DNA of 64,000 bases from Gilliamella sp. ESL0405 (lineage in GTDB: Bacteria; Pseudomonadota; Gammaproteobacteria; Enterobacterales; Orbaceae), in the NCBI RefSeq assembly GCF_019469205.1, contig NZ_CP048265.1:992001-1056000 (forward strand). The letters are read 5' to 3'. Position 1 is the stretch's first letter, and each line of letters opens with the position of its first letter. Position numbers and translations under genes: made by a program. The notes under the pieces are model-generated. The model was not told the origin of the DNA. It saw only the letters and a program-made list of their open reading frames with translations, and made no database searches. Of the stretch, positions 28,259-38,381 are shown in pieces.

Positions 28259-29203
28259 TCCCATAGCTTGCAAATCGGCATGATACGATGAGCGAACAAA
28301 TGGACCACAGGCCGCATGAGTAAATCCCATATCTAAAGCGATCTGTTTCAATTCATCAAATTCAGCCGGCGAGACATAGCGCTCAACCGGTAAATGGTAC
28401 TGACTGGGTTGCAAATATTGACCCAAAGTTAGCATGGTCACGCCGTGCGTACGTAAATCTTTCAACACTTGAATTAACTCTTCATTGGTTTCGCCCAACC
28501 CGACCATTAGCCCGGATTTGGTTGGAATATCCGGATGCTTCTCTTTAAATGCTGCCAGTAATTTCAACGAACCTTGATAGTTTGCCCCCGGTCGAATTTT
28601 TTTGTATAAACGCGGAATGTTTTCTAAATTATGGTTAAACACATCGGGTGGTGCTTCGCTCAATACCTCGACCGCTTGCTCGATACATCCACGGAAATCG
28701 GGCGTAAGGGTCTCGACTTTGACATTCGGGCTTAAGGCGCGAATCTGTTGTGTACAAGCTGCAAAATGGCTTGCTCCGCCGTCTTTAAGGTCATCTCGGT
28801 CAACTGAGGTAATGACCACATAGCGCAATTTCATCTCTTCAATGGTTTTAGCCAATTTTAGTGGCTCTTGCTGATCGGGTGGTAAAGGTCTACCGTGGGC
28901 AACATCACAAAATGGACAGCGCCGTGTACAGATATCACCTAAGATCATAAAAGTCGCTGTACCGTGGTTAAAACACTCTGCCAAATTGGGGCACGAGGCT
29001 TCCTCGCACACTGAGTGTAATCCATGTTTACGCAGTGTGGATTTGATATGCGCAATATTATCGGAATGTGCTGAAAGTTTAATTCTCATCCAATCGGGTT
29101 TTTTTAATGGTGCTGCTTCTTCTATGGTGATTGTTGGAATTAAACGGGTTTTGTCAGCATCACGATATTTTGAGCTTCTGACTGTCATTTCTTCATTTTG
29201 CAT
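28244..29203 (-). CDS. lipA: Lipoyl synthase
   Basis: A radical-SAM enzyme that inserts two sulfur atoms into the octanoyl group on E2 and H-protein. The 319-aa product has both iron-sulfur cluster motifs: the auxiliary cluster Cys set in [12 protein letters not shown] and the radical-SAM CxxxCxxC in CTRRCPFC. The C-terminal FVRSSYHAD holds the Ser ligand of the auxiliary cluster. It follows lipB by 11 bases on the same strand. It serves the AceF lipoyl domains encoded at 32889. Confidence 0.97.
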   Translation of the reverse strand: MQNEEMTVRSSKYRDADKTRLIPTITIEEAAPLKKPDWMRIKLSAHSDNIAHIKSTLRKHGLHSVCEEASCPNLAECFNHGTATFMILGDICTRRCPFCDVAHGRPLPPDQQEPLKLAKTIEEMKLRYVVITSVDRDDLKDGGASHFAACTQQIRALSPNVKVETLTPDFRGCIEQAVEVLSEAPPDVFNHNLENIPRLYKKIRPGANYQGSLKLLAAFKEKHPDIPTKSGLMVGLGETNEELIQVLKDLRTHGVTMLTLGQYLQPSQYHLPVERYVSPAEFDELKQIALDMGFTHAACGPFVRSSYHADLQAMGKEVK

Positions 29204-29214
29204 AATTAGATATC

Positions 29215-29835
29215 TTATTTGTTGAGTAATTGACTGAGAAAATTATCAGCGAGTAATTTCCTTATTAAATTACGGTCAATTTGTGATTTAAATTGTTTCA
29301 ATTGAGTCATCTGCAATCCTGCATAACCACAAGGATTGATGTTATTAAAAGGCTTCAGATCCATATCAACATTCAGTGCCAACCCATGCAAGGTACAACC
29401 CTGTTTGATATGTAAGCCTAGCGAACAGATTTTTTTATCATCAATATATACACCGGGCGCGTCGGATTTGGCATAAGCTATAATATCATAGTGTGCTAAG
29501 GTTTGTATGACACTATTTTCTAAATAACTGACCATATCCCGGATACCGATTTTTGCTCTTTTTAAATCGAATAAAACATACATAATTTGCTGACCCGGCG
29601 CATGATAGGTGATCTGCCCACCCCGATCGGTTTGAATAACCGGTATCTCGGATTGAACTAGCAAATGTTCGGCTTTTCCCACTTTACCTTGCGTGAAAAC
29701 CGGAGGATGTTCAACAAACCAAATTTGATCCGGTGTGTTAGCATCACGGTTAACCGTGAACTCATGCATAGCATGGTAAGCTGTCATGTAAGGGGTGATC
29801 CCAAGATCTTTAATGATGATATTATCAACAATCAT
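29215..29835 (-). CDS. lipB: Octanoyl-ACP:protein N-octanoyltransferase
   Basis: Transfers octanoate from acyl-carrier protein to lipoyl domains, the step before LipA. The 206-aa product has [14 protein letters not shown] with the active-site-region His, the conserved Lys-containing [20 protein letters not shown] (with catalytic Lys) and [12 protein letters not shown] with the catalytic Cys. The lipB-lipA order is that of E. coli without ybeF in between. It is divergent from aceE across 374 bases. Confidence 0.96.
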   Translation of the reverse strand: MIVDNIIIKDLGITPYMTAYHAMHEFTVNRDANTPDQIWFVEHPPVFTQGKVGKAEHLLVQSEIPVIQTDRGGQITYHAPGQQIMYVLFDLKRAKIGIRDMVSYLENSVIQTLAHYDIIAYAKSDAPGVYIDDKKICSLGLHIKQGCTLHGLALNVDMDLKPFNNINPCGYAGLQMTQLKQFKSQIDRNLIRKLLADNFLSQLLNK

Positions 29836-29901
29836 GATTATTCTTTAATCCAACGCCGTTTAACAGTTAATTAACAAATATATAGCAGATTTTACTATAG
29901 C

Positions 29902-29931
29902 TTGACAACTACAGTGCTTTCAAGGTATAAC
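29902..29931 (+). promoter_or_regulatory. Candidate sigma-70 promoter of the aceEF-lpdA operon
   Basis: A perfect -35 TTGACA (29902-29907) and a -10 TATAAC (29926-29931) with an 18-base spacer face aceE. The transcript would start near 29938 and carry a leader of about 270 bases. The rest of the 374-base gap (29836-30209) is AT-rich with no reading frame; no PdhR-like palindrome was found. Confidence 0.6.
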
Positions 29932-30209
29932 CAAATAAGTTGGTTTCAATAATCTCCCGCAAGTTAAATTTGATTTATATCAATTAATTACAGCGATTTT
30001 CTTATTATCTATTGAAATAGTTGATTAATTTGATAGGAATTAACATGCACATCTAGGCTTAGGTTTGCTTTACTTTTCTATCGAAAATGGCAGACTTATA
30101 GTCATAAAGCTCCATAATGCAGAATTGAAGCTTATACAGTTAGTTATGGCATAGGTTGTAGCTAAGGATAGCAAAACTGCATTTTTTTAAACAAAAAAGA
30201 GGTTTTAAT

Positions 30210-32876
30210 ATGTCGGACATGCAAATGAATGATATCGATCCAGTCGAAACGCAAGATTGGCTGAAAAGTATTGAGTCAATTATACGTGAAGAAGGCGTCG
30301 AACGTGCGCAATATATTATTGAACAAATAGTCAACAAAGCAAGAGATGGCGGCGTGCCATTACTTTTCGGCTCTTCAACCAGTAACTATATCAATACCAT
30401 TCCTGTAGAAGAACAACCAGCATACCCAGGAGATTGGGAAATTGAAAGGCGCATTCGTTCAATTGTCCGTTGGAATGCCATTATGATGGTTCTTAGAGCA
30501 TCGAAAAAAGATTTAGAGCTTGGCGGACACATGGCATCATTCCAATCTGCGGCGACTTTCTATGAAGTCTGTTTTAACCATTTTTTCCGTGCTCGTAACG
30601 ACAAAGACGGTGGGGATTTAATCTATTTCCAAGGCCATATCTCACCGGGTATCTACTCACGTGCTTTCATTGAAGGGCGCCTAACGGAAGAGCAGCTTGA
30701 CAATTTCCGTCAAGAAGTACACGGTAAAGGATTATCATCTTACCCTCATCCAAAATTAATGCCTGAATTCTGGCAATTCCCGACCGTATCAATGGGATTA
30801 GGTCCAATTAGTGCAATCTATCAAGCACGTTTCTTAAAATACTTAAATCATCGTGGTTTAAAAGATACTACTGAACAAACTGTCTATGCCTTCTTAGGTG
30901 ACGGTGAAATGGACGAGCCGGAATCAAAAGGCGCAATCACCGTTGCAACACGTGAAAAATTAGACAACTTAGTATTTGTGGTTAACTGTAATTTACAACG
31001 TTTGGACGGTCCTGTTACCGGTAATGGTAAAATTATCAATGAACTCGAAGGCGTCTTTGCCGGTGCGGGTTGGAATGTGATTAAAGTGCTTTGGGGCGAT
31101 CGCTGGGATAAATTATTACAGAAAGATACTTCAGGTAAATTAATCCGCTTAATGAACGAAACCTTAGACGGTGATTATCAAACATTAAAATCAAAAGACG
31201 GTGCTTACGTCCGTGAACACTTCTTTGGCAAATATCCGGAAACAGCCGAATTAGTTAAAGACATGAGCGATGAAGAGATCTTCCGCCTCAATCGTGGTGG
31301 TCAAGACCCGGCTAAGATGTTTGCTGCATTTGCAAGAGCAAAAGAGACTAAAGATCGTCCGACTGTCATTTTAGCTCACACCATTAAAGGCTACGGTATG
31401 GGGGAAGCGGCAGAAGCGAAAAACATCGCTCACCAAGTGAAAAAAATGAATATGGACGGCGTGCGTCATGTTCGTGATTTCTTCAACATTCCGGTTACCG
31501 ATGAAGCCCTTGAAAAACTGCCTTACATTAAATTTGAAGAGCATACACCGGAATATAAATATATTCATGAACGCCGTGATGCATTACATGGCTATGTACC
31601 TTCAAGATTAACCAAATTTACCGGCAGTGTATCGATTCCGCCATTAAGCGAATTTGCTTCACTACTTGAAGCGCAATCTAAAGAGATCTCAACGACGATT
31701 GCTTTTGTGCGTGCATTAAATATCATGCTTAAAGATAAAGATCTAGCGCCTCGTTTAGTGCCAATTCTTGCCGATGAAGCACGTACCTTTGGTATGGAAG
31801 GTTTATTCCGTCAAATCGGTATTTACAACCCTCACGGTCAACAATATACCCCACAAGACAGAGAGCAAGTGGCTTACTATCGTGAAGATGAAAAAGGTCA
31901 AATTCTGCAAGAAGGGATCAATGAATGTGGTGCAACCGCTTCATGGTTGGCAGCGGCAACTTCATACAGTACTAACGACTTACCAATGATTCCATTTTAT
32001 ATCTACTACTCAATGTTTGGTTTCCAACGAGTCGGCGATTTAATGTGGGCAGCGGGTGATCAGCAAGCACGTGGCTTTATGATCGGTGGTACATCTGGTC
32101 GCACTACGTTAAATGGTGAAGGTTTACAACACCAAGACGGTCACAGCCATATCCAAGCATTAACCATTCCAAATTGTATCGCTTACGATCCGGCATATGC
32201 TTATGAAGTTGCTGTTATTATGCAAGACGGTTTACGTCGTATGTATGGTGAGCAAGAAAATGTCTACTACTACATCACCACACTAAACGAAAACTATGCA
32301 CAACCTGCTATGCCGGAAGGAGCTGAAGAAGGTATCTGCCGTGGTATCTACAAACTTGATACCGTAGAAGGGCAAAAAGGTAAACCAACTGTACAGTTAT
32401 TAGGTTCAGGTTCGATTTTACGTCATGTACGAGAAGCGGCTGATATCTTAGCGAAGAACTATGGTATTACTTCAGAAGTCTACAGCGTCACATCATTTAC
32501 TGAACTTGCACGAGACGGTCAAGATTGTGAACGTTACAATATGTTACACCCTAGCGAAACACCAAAAGTGCCTTATGTTGCACAAATTATGAATAATAAT
32601 CCAGCTGTGGTTTCTACTGATTATATGAAACTTTATGCCGAGCAAATACGTGGATTTGTCCCTGCTGAAAGCTACCGAGTACTAGGTACCGACGGCTTTG
32701 GACGCAGTGATAGTCGTGAAAACTTACGTCATCATTTTGAAGTTGATGCATCTTATGTTGTGGTTGCAGCATTGGGTGAACTTGCTAAACGTGGTGATAT
32801 TGAAACAAGTGTTGTTGAAGAAGCGATCAAAAAGTTTGAGATCAATGCCGACAAACTTAACCCACGTAACGCATAA
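30210..32876 (+). CDS. aceE: Pyruvate dehydrogenase E1 component (homodimeric)
   Basis: Thiamine-diphosphate enzyme that decarboxylates pyruvate and loads the acetyl group on AceF. The 888-aa length is that of the homodimeric E1 of gammaproteobacteria (E. coli 887). The ThDP motif is FLGDGEMDEPESKGA followed by VFVVNCNLQRLDGPV. GHISPGIYSRAF and GEGLQHQDGHSH are typical of AceE. A GAGG-type site precedes the ATG. It heads aceE-aceF-lpdA with gaps of 12 and 15 bases. The pdhR repressor gene that precedes it in E. coli is absent. Confidence 0.98.
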   Translation: MSDMQMNDIDPVETQDWLKSIESIIREEGVERAQYIIEQIVNKARDGGVPLLFGSSTSNYINTIPVEEQPAYPGDWEIERRIRSIVRWNAIMMVLRASKKDLELGGHMASFQSAATFYEVCFNHFFRARNDKDGGDLIYFQGHISPGIYSRAFIEGRLTEEQLDNFRQEVHGKGLSSYPHPKLMPEFWQFPTVSMGLGPISAIYQARFLKYLNHRGLKDTTEQTVYAFLGDGEMDEPESKGAITVATREKLDNLVFVVNCNLQRLDGPVTGNGKIINELEGVFAGAGWNVIKVLWGDRWDKLLQKDTSGKLIRLMNETLDGDYQTLKSKDGAYVREHFFGKYPETAELVKDMSDEEIFRLNRGGQDPAKMFAAFARAKETKDRPTVILAHTIKGYGMGEAAEAKNIAHQVKKMNMDGVRHVRDFFNIPVTDEALEKLPYIKFEEHTPEYKYIHERRDALHGYVPSRLTKFTGSVSIPPLSEFASLLEAQSKEISTTIAFVRALNIMLKDKDLAPRLVPILADEARTFGMEGLFRQIGIYNPHGQQYTPQDREQVAYYREDEKGQILQEGINECGATASWLAAATSYSTNDLPMIPFYIYYSMFGFQRVGDLMWAAGDQQARGFMIGGTSGRTTLNGEGLQHQDGHSHIQALTIPNCIAYDPAYAYEVAVIMQDGLRRMYGEQENVYYYITTLNENYAQPAMPEGAEEGICRGIYKLDTVEGQKGKPTVQLLGSGSILRHVREAADILAKNYGITSEVYSVTSFTELARDGQDCERYNMLHPSETPKVPYVAQIMNNNPAVVSTDYMKLYAEQIRGFVPAESYRVLGTDGFGRSDSRENLRHHFEVDASYVVVAALGELAKRGDIETSVVEEAIKKFEINADKLNPRNA

Positions 32877-32888
32877 GAGGTAACAATA

Positions 32889-34505
32889 ATGAGTATAGAA
32901 ATAAAATTACCTGATATTGGTAGTGATGAAGTTGAAGTCACGGAAATTTTAGTTAAAGTCGGCGATCGGGTTGAAGTTGATCAGTCGTTATTAACCGTTG
33001 AAGGTGATAAAGCATCAATGGAAATTCCTGCGCCACAGGCCGGGATCGTCAAATCAATCATCGTTAAAGTGGGCGACAAAGTTAAAACTGGCGTCAATAT
33101 CATGGTATTTGACGAAGAGGGCGCTAACGCAGCGTCCGCCAGCACTGAAACCAAAGCCACTGATGCGCCAGCTACAACACCGGCTGCCCCGGCAAACAGC
33201 GCAGCGACAGCCAGCAAAGTGGTTGATGTCACTGTACCTGATATCGGTGGTGATGAAGTTGAAGTAACTGAAATTTTAGTCAAAATCGGTGATAGTGTTG
33301 CGGTTGATGACTCGCTAATTACTGTTGAAGGCGATAAAGCGTCAATGGAAGTACCGGCAACAATAGCTGGTATTGTGAAAAATATTACAGTCAAAGTGGG
33401 TGACAAAGTCAAAACCGGCTCTAAAATCATGGAGTTTGAAGTCACAGCCACAGCGGCACCGGCAAGCCCAGCGACAACAACAGCGCCAGCACCTGCGGCA
33501 AAAACTGATGTGGCACCGGTTGCGGTAGCCAGCGCTCCGGCAACGACGGCACCTGCGGTTAAAACCGCTGATGACTTTGTTGAAAATGACGCTTATGCTC
33601 ACGCCACGCCGTCTGTGCGTCGCTTAGCACGTGAATTTGGCGTCAATTTAGCAAAAGTACCACCGACAGGTCCTAAACATCGTATTTTACGTGAAGATAT
33701 TCAAGCTTACGTTAAAAATGCTGTTAAACAAGTGGAAACCGGCGCAGCTTCCGGCGCATTACCGGGCTTACTGCCATGGCCAAAGGTTGATTTCAGCAAA
33801 TTTGGCGAAGTGGAAAGCTTACCGCTAACCAAAATTCAGAAAGTTTCTGGGGCAAACCTACACCGAAATTGGGTGATGATCCCGCATGTGACTGAGTTTG
33901 ATGAAACCGATATCACTGATCTTGAAGCATTCCGTAAGCAACAAAACGCCGAAGCGGACAAAAAGAAACTTGATGTTAAAATCACTCCGTTAGTGTTTAT
34001 TATGAAAGCGGTCGCTAGTGCCTTAACGGCTTATCCACGCTTTAACAGCTCACTATCGGAAGATGCGCAAACGCTCATCATTAAAAAATACATCAATATT
34101 GGTGTTGCGGTAGATACGCCAAATGGTTTAGTCGTACCGGTATTTAAAGACGTCAACAAAAAAGGCATTATCGAACTATCACGTGAACTGGCTGAAGTAT
34201 CGAAAAAAGCCCGTGAAGGTAAGTTAACCGGCGCAGATATGCAAGGGGGATGCTTCACCATTTCAAGCCTTGGCGGTATTGGTACTACCTCATTTACACC
34301 AATTGTCAATGCGCCTGAAGTCGGTATTTTAGGGGTATCACGCTCAAGTATGAAACCGGTATGGAATGGAAAAGAATTCACACCACGCTTAATGTTACCT
34401 TTATCACTATCATTCGATCATCGAGTGATTGACGGGGCAGATGGTGCACGCTTCTTAAGCCATATTGCTAACGTATTATCCGACTTACGTCGTTTAGTGA
34501 TGTAA
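32889..34505 (+). CDS. aceF: Dihydrolipoamide acetyltransferase (E2 of pyruvate dehydrogenase)
   Basis: Forms the core of the complex and passes acetyl groups to CoA. The 538-aa protein has two lipoyl domains (about residues 2-75 and 110-183), each with the lipoylated Lys in the sequence [10 protein letters not shown] or [10 protein letters not shown]. They are joined by Ala/Pro/Thr-rich linkers and followed by a subunit-binding domain ([16 protein letters not shown]) and the catalytic domain with His in [11 protein letters not shown]. coli AceF has three lipoyl domains, so this is a shorter but common two-domain form. Confidence 0.98.
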   Translation: MSIEIKLPDIGSDEVEVTEILVKVGDRVEVDQSLLTVEGDKASMEIPAPQAGIVKSIIVKVGDKVKTGVNIMVFDEEGANAASASTETKATDAPATTPAAPANSAATASKVVDVTVPDIGGDEVEVTEILVKIGDSVAVDDSLITVEGDKASMEVPATIAGIVKNITVKVGDKVKTGSKIMEFEVTATAAPASPATTTAPAPAAKTDVAPVAVASAPATTAPAVKTADDFVENDAYAHATPSVRRLAREFGVNLAKVPPTGPKHRILREDIQAYVKNAVKQVETGAASGALPGLLPWPKVDFSKFGEVESLPLTKIQKVSGANLHRNWVMIPHVTEFDETDITDLEAFRKQQNAEADKKKLDVKITPLVFIMKAVASALTAYPRFNSSLSEDAQTLIIKKYINIGVAVDTPNGLVVPVFKDVNKKGIIELSRELAEVSKKAREGKLTGADMQGGCFTISSLGGIGTTSFTPIVNAPEVGILGVSRSSMKPVWNGKEFTPRLMLPLSLSFDHRVIDGADGARFLSHIANVLSDLRRLVM

Positions 34506-34520
34506 AGGAGGCTATCATAT

Positions 34521-35945
34521 ATGAGTCAAGAAGTTAAAACCCAACTTGTGGTATTAGGTGCAGGGCCAGCGGGATACTCCGCAGCCTTCCGAGCAGCCGA
34601 TTTAGGATTAGACGTCACTTTAGTTGAACGCTATTCAACCTTAGGTGGTGTGTGTTTGAATGTGGGCTGTATTCCGTCAAAAGCTCTACTTCATGTGGCA
34701 AAAGTGATGGATGAAGCTAAATCCTTAACCGCTCATGGCATCCATTTTGGCACGCCAAAACTCGAACTTGATAAAGTGCGTGAATGGAAAGAAAAAGTCA
34801 TCAATCAATTGACTAATGGCCTTGCCGGCATGGCAAAAATGCGCAAAGTCAATGTGATTCAAGGTGAAGCGCAATTTACCGGTAGCCATACTATGGATAT
34901 CACATCAGCAAAAGGCATTACTAAACTTACGTTTGACAATGCGATCATTGCGGCTGGATCGCGTCCTATTACACTACCGTTTATACCGCACGATGACCCA
35001 AGAATATGGGATTCAACCGATGCGCTGGCGTTAACCACCATTCCGAAAAAATTATTGTTAATGGGTGGCGGAATTATCGGTCTGGAAATGGGCACGGTAT
35101 ACCATGCGCTAGGTTCTGAAGTGGACGTGGTTGAAATGTTCGATCAAGTCATTCCGGCAGCCGACAAAGATGTGGTAAAAGTCTTCACAAAACAGATTCA
35201 GAAGAAGTTTACCTTAAGACTAGAAACCAAAGTCACATCCGTTGAAGCAAAACATGACGCAATTTACGTCACCATGGAGAAAAAAGACGGCACAAGCGAA
35301 ACACATACTTATGATGCCGTATTAGTGGCAATTGGACGCACACCAAACGGAAAATTGATTGGCGCCGAAAAAGCTGGGGTCAATGTTACCGACCGTGGCT
35401 TTATTGAAGTCGACAAACAGATGCGCACCAATGTACCGCACATTTATGCTATTGGCGATGTGGTAGGTCAACCAATGCTTGCCCATAAAGGTGTTCACGA
35501 AGGACACGTTGCAGCCGAAGTGATAGCCGGTAAAAAACACTACTTCGATCCAAAAACTATCCCGTCGATTGCTTACACCGAGCCGGAAGTGGCATGGGTT
35601 GGATTAACCGAAAAAGAAGCCATTGCTAAGGGAATCGATTATGAAGTAGCGATCTTCCCATGGGCAGCATCCGGACGAGCAATTGCCTCAGATTGTTCAG
35701 AAGGGATGACCAAACTGATCTTCAACAAATCAGACAATCGCCTATTAGGCGGAGCGGTTGTTGGCGCAAATGGCGGAGAACTACTGGGTGAAATCACCCT
35801 AGCGGTTGAAATGGGTTGTGATGCAGAAGATATAGCCCTAACCATCCATGCCCACCCAACCTTACACGAATCGATAGGCTTAGCGGCAGAAATCTACGAA
35901 GGAACAGTCACCGACCTTCCTAATGCCAAAGCAGTGAAAAAATAG
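34521..35945 (+). CDS. lpdA: Dihydrolipoamide dehydrogenase
   Basis: FAD-linked E3 enzyme shared by pyruvate and 2-oxoglutarate dehydrogenases and the glycine system; it reoxidises lipoamide with NAD+. The 474-aa product (E. coli 474) has the FAD motif GAGPAGYSAAFRAAD, the redox-active pair Cys45-Cys50 in GGVCLNVGCIPSK, the NAD motif GGGIIGLEMG and the C-terminal His-Glu pair in HAHPTLHES. AGGAGG lies 12 bases before the start. It is the last gene of the operon and has a terminator. Confidence 0.98.
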   Translation: MSQEVKTQLVVLGAGPAGYSAAFRAADLGLDVTLVERYSTLGGVCLNVGCIPSKALLHVAKVMDEAKSLTAHGIHFGTPKLELDKVREWKEKVINQLTNGLAGMAKMRKVNVIQGEAQFTGSHTMDITSAKGITKLTFDNAIIAAGSRPITLPFIPHDDPRIWDSTDALALTTIPKKLLLMGGGIIGLEMGTVYHALGSEVDVVEMFDQVIPAADKDVVKVFTKQIQKKFTLRLETKVTSVEAKHDAIYVTMEKKDGTSETHTYDAVLVAIGRTPNGKLIGAEKAGVNVTDRGFIEVDKQMRTNVPHIYAIGDVVGQPMLAHKGVHEGHVAAEVIAGKKHYFDPKTIPSIAYTEPEVAWVGLTEKEAIAKGIDYEVAIFPWAASGRAIASDCSEGMTKLIFNKSDNRLLGGAVVGANGGELLGEITLAVEMGCDAEDIALTIHAHPTLHESIGLAAEIYEGTVTDLPNAKAVKK

Positions 35946-35966
35946 TCACGATTCACCAAAAAAAAC

Positions 35967-35992
35967 AAGCCGTCAATAACCTTGACGGCTTT
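35967..35992 (+). terminator. Terminator after lpdA, followed by a C9 run instead of a T run
   Basis: A 10-bp stem AAGCCGTCAA / TTGACGGCTT lies 22 bases after lpdA. The usual T tail is only 3 T long and is followed by nine C (35993-36001), very unusual in this AT-rich DNA. Termination may be partly lost, or supported by the repeats downstream. Confidence 0.75.
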
Positions 35993-36026
35993 CCCCCCCC
36001 CACAAAACCCAACACCATAGCCAATT

Positions 36027-36345
36027 TTGACAAGAACTTTCAGAAAACACCTATGTTTTAGTATAAAAATAAATTTTTAAAATTTTTTTGAACATATCCC
36101 AAAACCCAAACCGTTATCTTTCGCAATAACTTAAAAGGAGCACAAAAGACCTTGTCAAGAACTTTCAGAGAATACCTACGTTTTAGTATAAAAATAACTG
36201 TTCATGATATTTTCAAAAATATCGAAAAATCCACATTGCTATCTTTAATAATAACTTAAAAGATACACAAAACCTTGACAAGAACTTTCAGAACCCCCTG
36301 CGTTTTAGTGTTAAAGTTACAAATATCTATTAAATCAGACAAATA
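36027..36345. repeat. Left-hand array of three direct repeat units (about 124 bp each)
   Basis: Units start at 36027, 36152 and 36275 (periods 125 and 123). Each begins TTGACAAGAACTTTCAGA (TTGTCAAG in unit 2), runs through an ACCTAYGTTTTAGTATAAAA-like core and ends near ATAACTTAAAAG. Unit 2 holds a palindrome GATATTTTCAAAAATATC. Unit 3 stops short before the next gene. The same unit appears at 43053-43200. The 470-base gap between lpdA and the next gene therefore consists almost wholly of these repeats. Confidence 0.85.
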
Positions 36346-36415
36346 ATTGTCACATAACTACCATATCATTTATAATTCAGTTACCTATCTTAAAGGTCTA
36401 AAAAGGAAGTGGATC

Positions 36416-38152
36416 ATGTCATATTTCAACGATAATAGTTTAGAGATAGCTCGCTGGCATTGTTCTTTTAATTTAGAGAAGTATTTTGAAGGTAAACCAC
36501 TTGGCGGTCGTTACAATAAAAACCATAAATATGTTGCTACTTGGTATGCAAATCGTCTTCCGCTCGAAAAATCTAAAACACTCGTTGAAGTTATTTTTAT
36601 CAATTTAACCGATCCCACCTATATAAACACGAAAACTGGCGAGGAATGTCAGAGTTTCTTTAAGATTACTTTACCTATCAACTACCTTCATAAAGTTCCA
36701 TTCGGCAGCATTTGGCAGAATGGTGAATCGAAATATAAGTTCAAACTTAAAGAGTTCAAAGTTACCTTTTCAAAGAACGAGGGATTAACTTATAAGCCTC
36801 TTTGGATGGATAAAATATCTCACCCTTTTGAAGCGGATAAATATGTTAATTCGTCTTATCTGAATACATTCAAAGGGGATGGAAATCAATTACTTGTCAT
36901 CAAACCTGAAAGCGAAAATAAGTCCTATATCGTTCACCCATTACATTTCTTTATGGCTCACTACGGCTATTCTAGCGAATTAAAACGTATATTGATTACG
37001 GATGACTGGAGCAAGGTTGAGCAGAAGTTACGTTTGAACGAATCTTTCAAAGAAAAAGGCGTATTTGTACCGAATCACCTTTCCACGAAAGATGCCGTAT
37101 TTCTTTATCATTTGAAATACGATGCTTATACAAAAAAAGTAGTGAAAGATGTAACTGAAAAAATCATTAGTTCCAAAGGTCAAGCAAATCCAAAATATCT
37201 TATTCCTTGCTGGCACGACCAACTCATAAAGCTTTCATTCTATGGGATTGAGTTAGGAAATTCCGTACTTTGCTGCCAGATTACAGGTATTAGCCAACCG
37301 CAAGGCGAGCCAATTAATCTTTATTACCATTCTCCAATAAAAGTAAGTAAAGATGGCAAAAAGCAAGTCCATGACGAACCTCAATACAGAACACGCAAGT
37401 ACGAACGAGAACATGAACTTGAAAAACTTGATATTGCATTAGATAACGTCAACAACCTTGTAACAGTAGATGTTGTTGAATACCTGAAATTGCTTGGAGA
37501 ACAACGAGAAATAAATCGAATTCAACTTACTCAAGAAGCTCAAAAAGTCGGTAATGTTAAATTATTAAATTACGATGAGCCTGAAAACTACGGTGTCGGA
37601 GAAAAAGAAGGAAAAACTGGTAATACAGGTATTGCTAACTGTTTTTACGATATTTTGAATAAAGATGAAATTGAAGGTAAGTCACGCCTAGACACAATTT
37701 GGGAGCATGCTAAACGCCTACGCAATGAACAAGATGCTAACGTTTATTGGTACACACCTAAGCGTGGTTTTAATGTACTTGATGATTTTGCACTGGTTTC
37801 TTTGGAAGATGTTTGTGAGTCATTGAATCAATATTATCCTTCTTGTGTGTTGATATTACGTATAGATATTAAACAAAGAACATTCTTTGTGTTTAGTTTT
37901 CCTGTGAGAAACGAAAAAGAGAATGCAGGTTTTAGTAGTGTCGTTTACGAACCTCAAAATATTCAACAATTCCTTGACGTTTATCGCCGAGATGAAAACC
38001 TATTCAAGCTACTTATTGAAATCATATCAAACGAGGGGGTAAGCAGCGATTACGTTGATTCTAAAAATGGAAAAATGTCTCTATTTAGACATGTAGAAGC
38101 TAAAAAGACGAACAATAACTGGGTTTGGAATGGTATTAAGAAATTACTTTAA
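36416..38152 (+). CDS. Protein of unknown function, possibly TnsE-like, in the accessory island
   Basis: A 578-aa protein I do not recognise with confidence. No signal peptide or membrane helix is seen; it is rich in Lys, Asn and Tyr. Recognisable blocks are IVHPLHFFMAHYGYSSELK (about residue 180), CWHDQLIKLSFYGIELGNS (near 285), ITGISQPQGEP, and a C-terminal alpha/beta part with CVLILRIDIKQRTFFVFSF. The order of blocks recalls Tn7 TnsE (538 aa): a middle segment on a hydrophobic helix pair, a glycine-containing beta segment and a C-terminal domain. I start at ATG 36416, with AGGAAG 7 bases upstream; a TTG at 36347 has no such site. It precedes gajAB by 229 bases. The TnsE idea is inference and could be wrong. 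Confidence 0.6.
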   Translation: MSYFNDNSLEIARWHCSFNLEKYFEGKPLGGRYNKNHKYVATWYANRLPLEKSKTLVEVIFINLTDPTYINTKTGEECQSFFKITLPINYLHKVPFGSIWQNGESKYKFKLKEFKVTFSKNEGLTYKPLWMDKISHPFEADKYVNSSYLNTFKGDGNQLLVIKPESENKSYIVHPLHFFMAHYGYSSELKRILITDDWSKVEQKLRLNESFKEKGVFVPNHLSTKDAVFLYHLKYDAYTKKVVKDVTEKIISSKGQANPKYLIPCWHDQLIKLSFYGIELGNSVLCCQITGISQPQGEPINLYYHSPIKVSKDGKKQVHDEPQYRTRKYEREHELEKLDIALDNVNNLVTVDVVEYLKLLGEQREINRIQLTQEAQKVGNVKLLNYDEPENYGVGEKEGKTGNTGIANCFYDILNKDEIEGKSRLDTIWEHAKRLRNEQDANVYWYTPKRGFNVLDDFALVSLEDVCESLNQYYPSCVLILRIDIKQRTFFVFSFPVRNEKENAGFSSVVYEPQNIQQFLDVYRRDENLFKLLIEIISNEGVSSDYVDSKNGKMSLFRHVEAKKTNNNWVWNGIKKLL

Positions 38153-38229
38153 ATACTAACTCTAAGGAATTTCTGTAACGGTATACTTTTCTTGGCGAGA
38201 AACCTAGCGATATGATGATCATAAACTAG

Positions 38230-38322
38230 CTTGATTACATAACAAGAGAGCAAGCTATTAGTGATGGTACCATTAACCAGTATTGGATAGATAATACGAC
38301 TGGGGAAATGGTTAGAAAATAA
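38230..38322 (+). pseudogene. Decayed coding fragment between the island gene and gajA
   Basis: An open stretch of 30 codons reading LDYITREQAISDGTINQYW and ending EMVRK before a stop has normal amino-acid composition but no start codon; a stop lies directly upstream. It looks like the last part of a lost gene. The whole gap 38153-38381 otherwise holds only broken frames. Confidence 0.35.
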
Positions 38323-38381
38323 AAATTGAAGCCTAAATCTAAAAGTGTGTTATCAAGCAGTAAATTGTGGGAAAAGAGTAA

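Noticed and set aside
32981-33451. Minus-strand frame of 156 codons opposite aceF
   Set aside because: It is the mirror of the lipoyl-domain and Ala/Pro linker coding sequence; repeats and composition explain its length.
36027-36345. The spaced repeats after lpdA as a CRISPR array
   Set aside because: Units are about 124 bp, alike over most of their length and imperfect; there are no unique spacers, no short exact repeat and no cas genes.
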